Source of the DNA: Oenanthe sinensis
Lineage: Eukaryota > Streptophyta > Magnoliopsida > Apiales > Apiaceae
Length of the DNA: 64,000 bases
Reading direction: 5' to 3'
NCBI GenBank assembly: GCA_028671895.1
Contig: CM053810.1
Location: 59,893,501 to 59,957,500, forward strand
Below the pieces are notes generated by a model. That model worked only from the letters and a program-made list of their open reading frames with translations. It searched no databases and had not been told where the DNA came from. Both the position numbers and the translations under genes were made by a program. Of this stretch, positions 27,997 through 37,594 are shown in pieces (within the stretch, counting starts at the first letter, position 1; each line of letters starts with the position of its first letter).

Positions 27997-29024
27997 ATGA
28001 TTAGTTCCGGTTTGAATCTGTTAGAAAGTTGTCAAGATATGATTAGTTTAACAGCAAAATGGTGTCCTTCACTTGATTCATTCGATGATAAGTATACATT
28101 CATTTGTGGAAGCATTTCAAAGAAAGTATTTCTGCGGGAATCTTACCCTGAATATGAAGGAATTGAGGATGCACATTATGAGTACAGAGTTAGAGACAGG
28201 TTGAGGAGGTTCCGCTGTGTGAGGTGCTGCAGTTGCCTGAGGTTTATATGAGGGCCCAAAAATGGAACTCACTTGCATACAAAAGAGTTCCATCTGTTGC
28301 AATGAAGAATTACACAGATGTATTCATGTGGCATGACAAAGAAAGGTTTATCAAGTATCTTGAGGATGTGAAAGGAGGCAAGGCAAAGATTGCAGCAGGA
28401 ACATTGCTTCCCCATGATATAATTAAAACTTGTCTGCAAGGTGAGAGTGAGGGAAAAGAGACTGTTGCAGAGCTGCAAGGGAAAAGGATGGTACATGATA
28501 TGTTACAAAAAGGTAAACTATCTAATAGTATTGCAGTTTGTGATGTTTCCGCATATATGTCTCAAGTTCCAAAGAATGTTTCACTCGGGCTTGGTTTATT
28601 ACTTTCTGAGTTTAAGTGAAGGGCCTTGGAAGGGTCAGGTAATGACATTTAGTCAAAACCCACAGCTTCACTTTATTGAAGGAAAAAGTCTCTTAGAGAA
28701 GTGTAAATTTTTCAAAAGCATGGAGTACGGACATAACACAAATTTTCGAAGGGTTTTTGATCAGATATTGAAGGTGGCTCTTGTTGCAAAGCTGGGCAAA
28801 TAGCAAATGATAAAGAGGGTCTCCTGAAATTATGTTGGAATCTCAGCGGCTCGTGTGCCACACCGGTGACAGCCTAACAAACTGAAGTAGCTATGCTTGG
28901 TGGATTTTCAAAGAATTTGTTCAAAATGTTCTTGGATCATGATGGGGCAATTAATCCTGTGATTGCAATGGAAGCTGCTCTTTCCCATAAAGAGTATGAA
29001 AAGCTAGTTTGTTATGATGATTGA
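27997..29024 (+). pseudogene. DUF2828-family protein pseudogene
   Basis: Pieces of an intronless DUF2828 (vWA-like) gene run in order. They are SLTAKWCPSLDS and YPEYEGIEDAHYEYRVRDRLR (28050-28205); a frameshift near 28205; LPEVYMRAQKWNS through KNYTDVFMWHD, LEDVKGGKAKIAAGTLLPHDI and AVCDVSAYMSQVP (28228-28619); a shift into GPWKGQVMTFSQNPQL (28620-28800); a stop at 28801; and a final AINPVIAMEAALSHKEYEKLV ending at 29022-29024. The metal-binding DxSxS site of the vWA fold is altered to D-V-S-A-Y. The N-terminal third and the segment between 28800 and 28915 are missing or scrambled. The function of the family in plants is not established. This copy is dead. Confidence 0.85.
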
Positions 29025-29420
29025 TTGAGAATAGGTAAGTTGACGAGTTAAAGCTTTTTGATTTACATCAAAGTCATTAGAGTTCTACTCAATTTGGCTG
29101 ATTACTGCATCGAATTTTCTGAACATTACCAGGATGCATATGTAAACATCCAAGCATGCATGTGTTTTATCTCCAAATGCTAGACAGTGAAGGTTGATAC
29201 ACACAAAGAAATTTACAGTAAACTGTACCTTGAGTCTTGACTAAACAACAAACATATCCTCGATTAAAGCAAATTGAAAACAAAAGAATTGCAAACTTGC
29301 CTTTTAAATTTGGTATTGTTTTGAATTTCAATTGTGTCCAAGATAGCTAGACTATTCATGTCAAATATGTACGTGGTTTCATTCAGAACTAAAATTAGCG
29401 TGCATGTATTGAATATCTCG

Positions 29421-30097
29421 TAATAATGAAAGATGACGAGCGTTTTGCACAAATTATACTGACGAGCTTTTTCACACAAGTCCTACTGACGTTCAAAATG
29501 GAGGAGGAATCGTATGGCAATGAACAGAAGGTGAAAGTAGCAGTTGTTAAAGCAGAGAAGGTTGATTATGCTGCTGAAGCTAGATATCTTCCTGATTTAA
29601 CTCCAAAGTATCATTAAAACTAGATAGTCTTGTATCATTAATTGATTAACAGACAGAGGATTGATGATAAGGTTTCATCACAACATCGTGATCTGTATGC
29701 ACCATCTTTTGAGTTGTATACGGGCATTATTTGAATAATATGTCCGCTTCAATCATCCATGCTTAATGTATAATACTGATATAACATGATTGCAACCAGT
29801 AGCTTTGTCATAATTCTCATGGCCTCTTTTATTTCTTAGGACTTGAGTTAAGTTCATGCATGTCATTGTGCTCTACTTTTACTTGAATTCATACAAGTAA
29901 CAAATCCTATCCACTGTTTAGAGGTTATAGCTACTACTTTATATCCTGTGAGTATATATTTGTTTTGTAAAAACAGAGTCGTAACTTCGCACGTTTCAGC
30001 AGAATTACAGGCAACACATTTTCTCAATTACACATATATAACATATAACATTACTTCAACATCAAGAAATACAGGAATTAGAAGACTGAGCTGCAGT
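29421..30097. other. Intergenic region and psbX 3' UTR
   Basis: An ORF at 29498-29617 (MEEESYGNEQ..., 39 residues, ending LPDLTPKYH) has gene-like composition, but I recognise no family and see no supporting exon. The stretch nearest psbX is its 3' UTR. Nothing else was seen. Confidence 0.4.
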
Positions 30098-30460
30098 TCA
30101 GCCCCGCTTGACAGGATCGAAATTGGAAACACCAATGACAGCACCAACAATTGCAACCAGAACAACTCCACCAGCAGAAATGCTGAGCAGGAAGTTCTTG
30201 AGTGAAGGCGAAACACCTGAGGCAGCTTCAGCTACATCCGGAACCACCATAGAGGCAGTAAGTGCAGCAGCTGTCAATCCCGTGATTGCCTTCTCCTTAA
30301 AGGAAGCATTAACTTTCAAACTTATGGCAGCTTTTGATGCAACTAATGCCTTTGAAGACCTTACTGGCAATGGCTTGAAGAAGGCTTCTTCAGAGCTTGG
30401 CACCTTTTTCTGGCTTGCAGAAGTAATTGGCATAGCCATGGAAACTGCAGTAGAGGCCAT
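30098..30460 (-). CDS. PSBX: Photosystem II reaction centre protein X, chloroplast precursor
   Basis: A 120-residue intronless ORF. Residues 1-50 are rich in Ser, Ala, Lys and Val with few acids, as in a stroma-targeting peptide. A hydrophobic stretch (TGLTAAALTASMVVP) ending in AEAA follows, as in a thylakoid transfer signal. The mature part starts near residue 80 and has one transmembrane helix (FLLSISAGGVVLVAIVGAVIG) and the conserved C terminus VSNFDPVKR. PsbX is a single-span subunit at the periphery of the PSII core near cytochrome b559. The gene is nuclear in plants, as here. No defects are visible. Confidence 0.95.
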   Translation of the reverse strand: MASTAVSMAMPITSASQKKVPSSEEAFFKPLPVRSSKALVASKAAISLKVNASFKEKAITGLTAAALTASMVVPDVAEAASGVSPSLKNFLLSISAGGVVLVAIVGAVIGVSNFDPVKRG

Positions 30461-32505
30461 TGCTTTTCACCTTGTTTTCTCTAGTTCTCTTTTCTTTTCG
30501 AAATTTTGTTGAATGGTTGTTTAAGGCCAGGGTGTCTTTAGAAAGGTGGAAATAGATATTGGAGGGAGCAATTGTGATGAGAGGTGGAAATTTGGGGGAA
30601 GATTTTGCAAGTGCATCTTTGTCCTAGGTGGCAAATTCTGCACTTTGTTAAAATAGATAAGGTTATCCATGGTCATTGCCACAAACAAACAACTTTACAT
30701 ATTATAATGAAAAGAAATAAATAAAATGTAGACCACGACATCGCTTGGCGAGAAAGATGTTATATACTGTAATTGTATAGTTTACTCGTTTTTGCCATTT
30801 CTTTCCCTAAAACCTTTCTTAGAGCATCTTTTAAACAGTCCTCGTTTTCTTTTTCTTCATAATTCAATATTTCCTGCTGTCCAACAGACTCTTTCAGTCC
30901 AAAATGTAACTAATTTTTTCATAAATCAATCAATGCAAGGGCAAGATAAAAAGATAAAAAGAAAAATATGGGAGGTGTTTGGCTTAGTTTGAGGAGAAAA
31001 ATACCCTAATAGGTGTACCTATTTCCTCTCTATAAGAGAAAGATAAGCTAAACTAAAACAAACGGATACATTATATAGTTCATGAAAGTCATATTAAATT
31101 TACCTTCCAAGTATAAAATAGAAATTTTACTTGAGATGTCGATTTTTTTATTAACAGATTTATGTATCGTATTCCCTCTCGTAAAAGTATAAGAAAAAAT
31201 GCATTTAGATGAAGAGAGCTGTGATAATAACTATAGTCTTCGTCGATGCCCTCAGATAATGAGAAAATAAATAAATATATTCTTGTTTTTTCCTACTCAA
31301 CAGCATCCAACTCATATCGATCTATTCTCAGACTAAAGGCCCATATAATTGGATGAGACAAACTGACGAACATACATCTTCTCAACATCCCCATATAGTA
31401 CACCATACAAAACCGGCTACATATTCTCTGGTTGCAATGTCTTTTTGGTGCGGTCCAACATCAGCTGGTTTTACCATGTACAAAGATACCACTTTGATTT
31501 TCATTTATTTTGAATATAGTACTATACTACTATCAATGTTTTGAGGAGAAATTGATGTTTCTGCCATGTAATATAATATTTCATTTGAGTCCGTAGATTT
31601 ATTGCTTAATAGGTGATTAGAGAGGCCATAAAATTGTTGATCTACATGACGGCCAACAGCTTTGCAATGAGCCTTGATGTTATATAGTATATATTTTATG
31701 ATACCATCATAATACATCAGCACATCAATATAGCTTATTCACTTCATATTTAGGAGATCGATGATTCAAGATTTGTCTAAAACACAATGAACATATTGGT
31801 GAGTTCGATTAGTAGAAAAACAATAACGTTCACTTGGATGAAATGGAATGAGTTGGGGATATAATGGAATTTATACTCTTATTAGGGAAAATGTTTATAA
31901 TTTTTATTTTTTCTTTCATTCTATTCCAAACTATTTGAACTAGAATTCTAACCCACATGTTTTGAAAGGAATGATCCATTCCATTTTATCACCATTTTCC
32001 TTATAATTCTCATGGTAACAAATTTAAACTCCCCCATATTTATTCACAATTTACTCGTACATTCTTCTTTCTACATAAAATTTATTTATAATTTTTCATT
32101 CCATTCCTTTCTAATTTCATTTTCATCAAGTAAACACAACCTAAGATTCTGTCTCCATCACTCAACCGGCCCGCTTGGGAGTATAGTTGTACATCCAATC
32201 TTAACTGTTAGTACGTTGCTGTCGTCATTGCCATATCAGAGGCTCGCATTTAAGTAGGGGAAATGTTGTAATAAATATTAAACATTGAAATGTTTTACGA
32301 CCATTATTAAGATGACAATTTGTAATAAATAATTCCCTGCACATTATAACACGGTTTCCTCTAAAATAATCATCTTCATTAGATTCCTCACACACCTGCA
32401 CATAACATACATTATTTACCTCAAACTACCTTGTAAATTCAACCTAAATATCCTTTATATATGTTCTTCCAAAAAATGCACTCACTCTACTAAGTACTAG
32501 CTATT
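30461..32505. other. Intergenic region between psbX (-) and the RING-H2 gene (+)
   Basis: This contains both promoters. A segment at about 31830-32145 carries 'gaatggaat'/'attccattcc' motifs in opposite orientations, suggesting a decayed hAT-like MITE, but its ends are unclear. No coding sequence was recognised. Confidence 0.5.
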
Positions 32506-32976
32506 ATGGCCGATTCACCATCACCACCACCAAAAACCATGGCTGTTGTCCTAGCAATATATAACCTTATCATCATAAAATGGTGTGCTAATCTTCAAAG
32601 ACGTTTACGAGATATAAATCAGCACCTTGACTCAAGAAGAAGAATGTCATCATCCAGTATGAGGAATTTAAATAACTTCAATTCGGGAGAAAGCTTCAAG
32701 TACAAGAAAGGAGATGATGATTCAATACACTTAGGGTATGGTAATAATGAGTGTCCGGTTTGCTTATGTGTTTTCGAAGAAGATGAACAAGTAAGAGAGT
32801 TGCCAAGATGCAAGCATTCTTTTCATGCACCATGCATAGAGATGTGGTTATACTCTCACTTAGATTGTGCTCTTTGTCGTGCTCTCGTGGAATTCCTGAT
32901 GTCTCCTCAGAACTCGATCACAGCTCCGACGCTGGAGCATTCAAGGGAAGTGTTGATAGATTCCAGACTAGTATGA
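32506..32976 (+). CDS. RING-H2 finger protein, ATL-like E3 ubiquitin ligase
   Basis: A 156-residue intronless ORF. A short hydrophobic segment (MAVVLAIYNLIII, residues 12-24) suggests a membrane anchor. A basic, Ser-rich linker follows. The RING-H2 domain (about residues 83-126) has the ligands C-x2-C-x15-C-x-H-x2-H-x2-C-x10-C-x2-C, with the aromatic E2-contact residue in IEMW. In most ATL proteins the last pair reads CPLC; here it is CALC, which lacks the E2-contact proline and may weaken ligase activity. I see no clear GLD motif between anchor and RING. ATL-type ligases are often induced by stress or pathogens, but the substrate cannot be inferred. Confidence 0.88.
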   Translation: MADSPSPPPKTMAVVLAIYNLIIIKWCANLQRRLRDINQHLDSRRRMSSSSMRNLNNFNSGESFKYKKGDDDSIHLGYGNNECPVCLCVFEEDEQVRELPRCKHSFHAPCIEMWLYSHLDCALCRALVEFLMSPQNSITAPTLEHSREVLIDSRLV

Positions 32977-33702
32977 AATGTTACAGTTTTAATCAGTGGT
33001 TTTTTCATCTAGTGATTTTGTTACGATCTTCTTTTAAAATCGTAGTTCGATTTTGAACAAGAAAAATTAATCTGTGTAGAGAGTAGAATTGTGGATGATG
33101 GATTAGACTCCGTGGAGTACAGACAATTTTTGATCTTTTTTTATATATAATTATACAACAATACAATCGTTATGGTCTATGAAATTGATTAAATGTGCTG
33201 ACTGCGAACCTACAATGTGAAACCGATTGCTTAGAACCTTAATTTGGCCGGTGATGGAGAGCAAGGGTTGTTTTTAGTTGATCCATGTTTACAAACCAGA
33301 TTAAGAAATATAATCAAGAGGTAACATATTATATTCAACCTGACTTGCTTTTTTTTTCTTCATATTTTGGTGAACTCGGTTCTTGACCAAAGCATGTTTC
33401 GCAATGCAACTACTAAAGGTAAAAAATTCAGTTGGAATAATTAGTGATACAACTTTACAAGCCAACAGAGCAAAACACACTGAACTATAGTGGCTGAAAT
33501 AAACTTTTTAGGATTTTTGTGGCAAGAGAGTCAACCAATGAAATAAAAAACATTATGAACAGATATTTTAAAATTACAAACTTCAACTTCCATTTCTTGT
33601 ACAACAAAACAAAAATAAACCGAAAGTGTGAAGGCCATGTGCCTCCGGAGTGCGAGATAAATTTTTCTTATATTTCACAGTCATCCTATTTGAGAATTAA
33701 AA
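32977..33702. other. Intergenic, convergent 3' ends of the RING-H2 and VPS2 genes
   Basis: This holds the 3' UTRs of both genes. The sequence is AT-rich and no further gene was seen. Confidence 0.6.
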
Positions 33703-36700
33703 TCACATTTTCCTCAAGTTGTCTAACCTAGCCTGTAAATCACTGTCTATTACTCCATCATCTGCTCCTGCCCCTTCAGCTTGTGCAGCAACCTTGTTCT
33801 GTGCAGCTGGAGCAGCTACCGATCCCGATGGTGCATTCATGAGCTGTTGCAGTAGAATAGGAAAGCATAAATAAATCAGCACAGACACTCATTCAGGATT
33901 ACTTTACAATGAAAAGCGTCAGCAAGTACCTCGTTGTTGATATCAATACCAATCTCATCCAGGACCTGGTTCACTAGCTCTTCTGACTCTTCCTCTTCCT
34001 CATCACCTTCCAAAGCATCATCAATGGTATCTCCCATAATCTCACTCGTCATTTCCATTTTCTCATTCTGCCTCTCAAACTCTTGCATTATCTTCTGCAG
34101 AGATGGCAAGTTCATCTGCCTATTCATCTGGCCCATAGCCTTCGTGACACCTTTCATTGCCTCTCCCATTGCTTGTGTTGATTTCAATGTCTAAAATGTA
34201 GTTCAAAATATCAGCACCTAAAACATTTACAGAAGGAAAACTACAAAACATTGTTTAAGAGTTACAAAAGTTGTTAAAAGACCCTTCAATAGAAATTTCA
34301 CATAAAAGATTTCAGTCTGTGTTGTCTTGGCATCAGTTGACTAAAATAGTCATTTTGGCATGTAATTAGTTCTTACTACAATATACATGTACTTATTATT
34401 GCCATAGTTTTTACTGCGATGTATAGTGGACCATCCTCATGGTTGGTAAGTTGTCTAAACCACAAATAACCAGATACAATGTGATGAACATATCAAATAT
34501 TGCATATACAGATCTGATATTTTTATAACTATGGACGAAATATTAAACGAGCGCATATAATAATCAAGTCCAACCCAAATACCCAATTAAGGGAAATGAT
34601 GTATATTAATAGAACAACATGCTACTACATTAGTATGACAACTTGAGAAGTTTATCGTATGAAACATACTACCTCTATTGCACAATATTAGTCTCGTTTT
34701 TAACTCACTGCATGTACTTCTATAAGGTGCATAGAAATACTAAAATCATTTTTTTATTATCTTTTTTTTTTGGATTTTTTTTACAAAAAGAAAATTAAGA
34801 AAAAAAATGTGGAAATATCTTTTTAGTGCACCATAAAGAGTTACGTACAAAAATTCAAAAAGACTATTATTTTAGGATGGAGGTAGTTCCAGAAAAGCAA
34901 AGCCAATTTCACAAGCATGTGTAAGATACTATGATCTAGGTGTGTTTATGGATACAGAACAACTGTTTCTGCACAGTTTTAGAACTAAAACCATAAGGAA
35001 CCATGTATGTTGAAGAACCAGTGGTTCTCCAACAAATAAGAACAAAGTATTCTGGCTCAATTAGGTTCAATCCATATCTGATTCAGACTGCTATAATTTT
35101 ATTTCAAGGAGCGTTACTTATGATACATAAATTTTAAAAGGATTCCTTCAAAAAATTAAAAGCTACTTTGATATATGTTTTGATTCTATACACGGGTATA
35201 TTCCACATAATTACAGAAGTATATACATATTGATAGGGATTAGCCCTTTATTTACTATTTTAGCTTTATGTTGGGCCTTCTTTTATTGTATCTATCAGGG
35301 CCCAACCTTATCAAGGTTGTTTGTCCCCTATATATACTTTATGATGGATATTGTTTGGGGTAGCTTGATATTTTGAGATTATGAGATACATTTATATCTA
35401 TGTATTTTGATATTGAGCGCTCCTTGGGGTAGTGGTTGAGTTGCGATTCAACCACCCAAGTCATTGTTTTTGTTATTTCATTCATTTCATCTCTTGTTAT
35501 CATTGTTATTGGTCCATTTCGTTATTATCCTACATCACATATGTAACTACGAAAAAAATAAATATAGGTGAGGATCTGCACCTAAAGTTTGCCAAAATAC
35601 TGTTTTGGCTACAACATTGAGGTCACCAATTTACTACATCTACGTGGCATATTTGAGTAATTCTAAATTTTTTGGGATATTCTCCTGTTTACTTTAGCGA
35701 AAGGTGCTTCTTCCTTTTTAATTCGATCAGATGGCTCTTAATACAAGGGTTGCTACTAGGTGGATGGCGCATATCTGAGCTGAAATAGTGATGCGGCTAA
35801 CCGTGACTGTGAATATTTTGTGCCACAAAGAGGCAAATCAAAAGATATAGGTCGGAACAGACAAGTTTTGCATAAGTAATACTTTAATATTTCATCATCA
35901 CCAGACAAAATTGAGTATACTCTCTTTCAGATAAGCCAAACAACTGACTAGTCTATAGAAGTTGAGTTGAATATCAGTTATAGATTGTTTCAGACCGTGT
36001 AGCGGGAAAAAGTTACTTTCGAATAGCCTCACAAGTATTGGCAGTCCACATACAACCATCTACTTATTAAATTGTAATAAGAAAATTCATAATCAACAAT
36101 GAAAATAATGCAAAACGTACCTGAATCCTGAGTGCTACACCCTGAAGTTGAGATTTCAACTTATAGAACTTTTCAATCTGGTGTCTTGTTCTAATAAGGT
36201 CTTTGGCCATCACCTTTACCGCTCCCTGCAGAAAAATAACTTCAATAAAACATGTTTAAACATTTAACATAACATGTTTCCGAACTCCCAAGTGTGCAAA
36301 TGAGTTCAGTTTAATTATGTCAAGGAGTCGATAAATCTCAGATATTTTACACCAAATATTCTCAACAGAACATTATTACAACACCACTTTTAAAAGAACT
36401 GCATATCACGAATAGTCGAATACTAAGCTGCCTGATGACAGTTTTAATTTTGACTTGCGTACACATAAGGACAGAAAACGAAGTGATAGCACTGGGATAA
36501 TACAAGCTTACTACAGCTATACTCTGACTTGAAAACATCATTGCAGTCTGCTAGGCTTTGTCCAAATATCTCACGCCTCACCTAATTATGAATAATTGGT
36601 AGTACATATTTTTAGTTTATCCTCTAGGCAGAATTTAATTTTGTCTAGATTTTCTAAGAGTGTTGCCACTTGTAAATCCTAATAATTAGAAAAATTCATT

Positions 36701-37594
36701 CAACTGACAATATTTAAAATACTTAAATGACAAGATCATATCCTGTATCAACACACTACAGAGTGCATAACGACCAAGATTACAAATATACAAGACAGGA
36801 GGAGCCTTAACCTCGAACTCTATTTAAAAATTATTCTTTCAGACATCCAAGATATGTTAAGCTAAGCAAGATATAATAGTAATTCATAATTGGACGAGAA
36901 TAGAGAGTACCATCTGCCCTTGCTTTGCACTTTTCTTAATCTCGACAATAAGTTTCTTTTCCTGATTCTGCAAACCTTGTCTCTCCCTTTCAATCTCCCT
37001 AATAGACTTGTCCATCATTCTCTTATTCTCCCGCAGAAGTTCTAGCAACGAGAACCACAACGAACATAATCAACATAAATGAAATAAGGATATCTTCAGT
37101 TCTCAACAGTTTCGTAAAATCAATAAACGTGTTAATCATATTGAATCGAATCAATCCACATGTAACTACTACATTCCACAAGACAAAATTTAAAGCAATG
37201 AAGTCTAAACTAATTTGAATAATATAACAATGTAATACATATTGAGCTGTAAAAGAGAATAACAAATTACAAAATAACAGTTATCAAGGCAAGTGAAGAT
37301 TTAAACCAGAAAAAAATATTATAAATTAACATACTATTATTGTGTTACTATTAGCGCCTGACGAGGTCAACTTAGAGTCAACAAGCAAACAATTACAATG
37401 GATCAATATGTATAAGAATCAAAGTAGACAACATATTGAATTGGATCATTATTGAACAAAGATATAAAACATTAAAAAAATGATCTATATAAATAAAAAA
37501 AATGAAAAAAATACAAAGTGATGAAGAATATCGAAAACTAATGATCTAGTAAGGCACCTGCAGGAGTCTTTCTCTTCCCGAACAGAAAACTCAT
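33703..37594 (-). CDS. VPS2.1: ESCRT-III subunit VPS2 (CHMP2A-like), five exons
   Basis: Exons, high to low: 37594-37558, 37041-36911, 36225-36121, 34190-33930 and 33843-33703. They total 675 nt, or 224 residues, with GT-AG introns in one frame. The protein polymerises with VPS24 and SNF7 on endosomal membranes to form intralumenal vesicles and is then disassembled by SKD1/VPS4. The N terminus (MSFLFGKRKTP) is the plant VPS2.1 type; the basic, helical Snf7 core spans residues about 13-170, and an acidic linker (EGDEEEEESEELV) follows. The C-terminal DLQARLDNLRKM is a textbook MIM1 motif for VPS4 binding. Intron 3 (34191-36120) is 1.9 kb and contains a MITE and a solo LTR. Confidence 0.95.
34668..34890. 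mobile_element. Stowaway-like MITE in VPS2 intron 3
   Basis: The left end (ACTACCTCtattgcacaatattagtc) and the complement of the right end (ACTACCTCcatcctaaaataatagtc) form terminal inverted repeats of about 28 bp. It is about 220 bp long, AT-rich and non-coding. Confidence 0.75.
35231..35537 (+). mobile_element. Solo LTR (307 bp) in VPS2 intron 3
   Basis: It begins TGATAGGGAT and ends CCTACATCA, and is bracketed by a perfect 5-bp target-site duplication CATAT (35226-35230 and 35538-35542). A TATA box (TATATAT at about 35330-35336) sits in the expected middle position, with a pyrimidine- and T-rich 3' part. The absence of internal sequence, with both ends and the duplication intact, indicates a solo LTR left by recombination. 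It lies antisense to VPS2. The family (copia or gypsy) cannot be told. Confidence 0.85.

Larger units (their letters stand above)
27088..29420 (-). pseudogene. Partial duplicate of ATG18b (exons 5-6 and the intron between), split by an insertion
   Basis: 27088-27880 matches 21768-22568: the 3' part of ATG18b exon 6's beginning and much of intron 5, in the same orientation. 29200-29420 matches about 22700-22905: the end of intron 5, exon 5 and its acceptor. Exon 5 still reads on the minus strand as ETTYIFDMNSLAILDTIE, with an insertion and a frame change after it. Roughly 1.3 kb in the middle, holding a DUF2828 pseudogene, has no counterpart in ATG18b. No flanking exons accompany it, so it cannot encode a propeller. 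The copy diverges visibly from its parent, so the duplication is not recent. Confidence 0.85.

Noticed and set aside
29426..29617. 63-residue ORF next to the ATG18b duplicate
   Set aside because: No family resemblance, and it starts within duplicated intronic sequence. It could be a stray exon, but the evidence is too thin.
30108..30512. 134-residue plus-strand ORF over psbX
   Set aside because: It is the complement of the psbX coding region, whose minus-strand product has clear targeting and transmembrane features.
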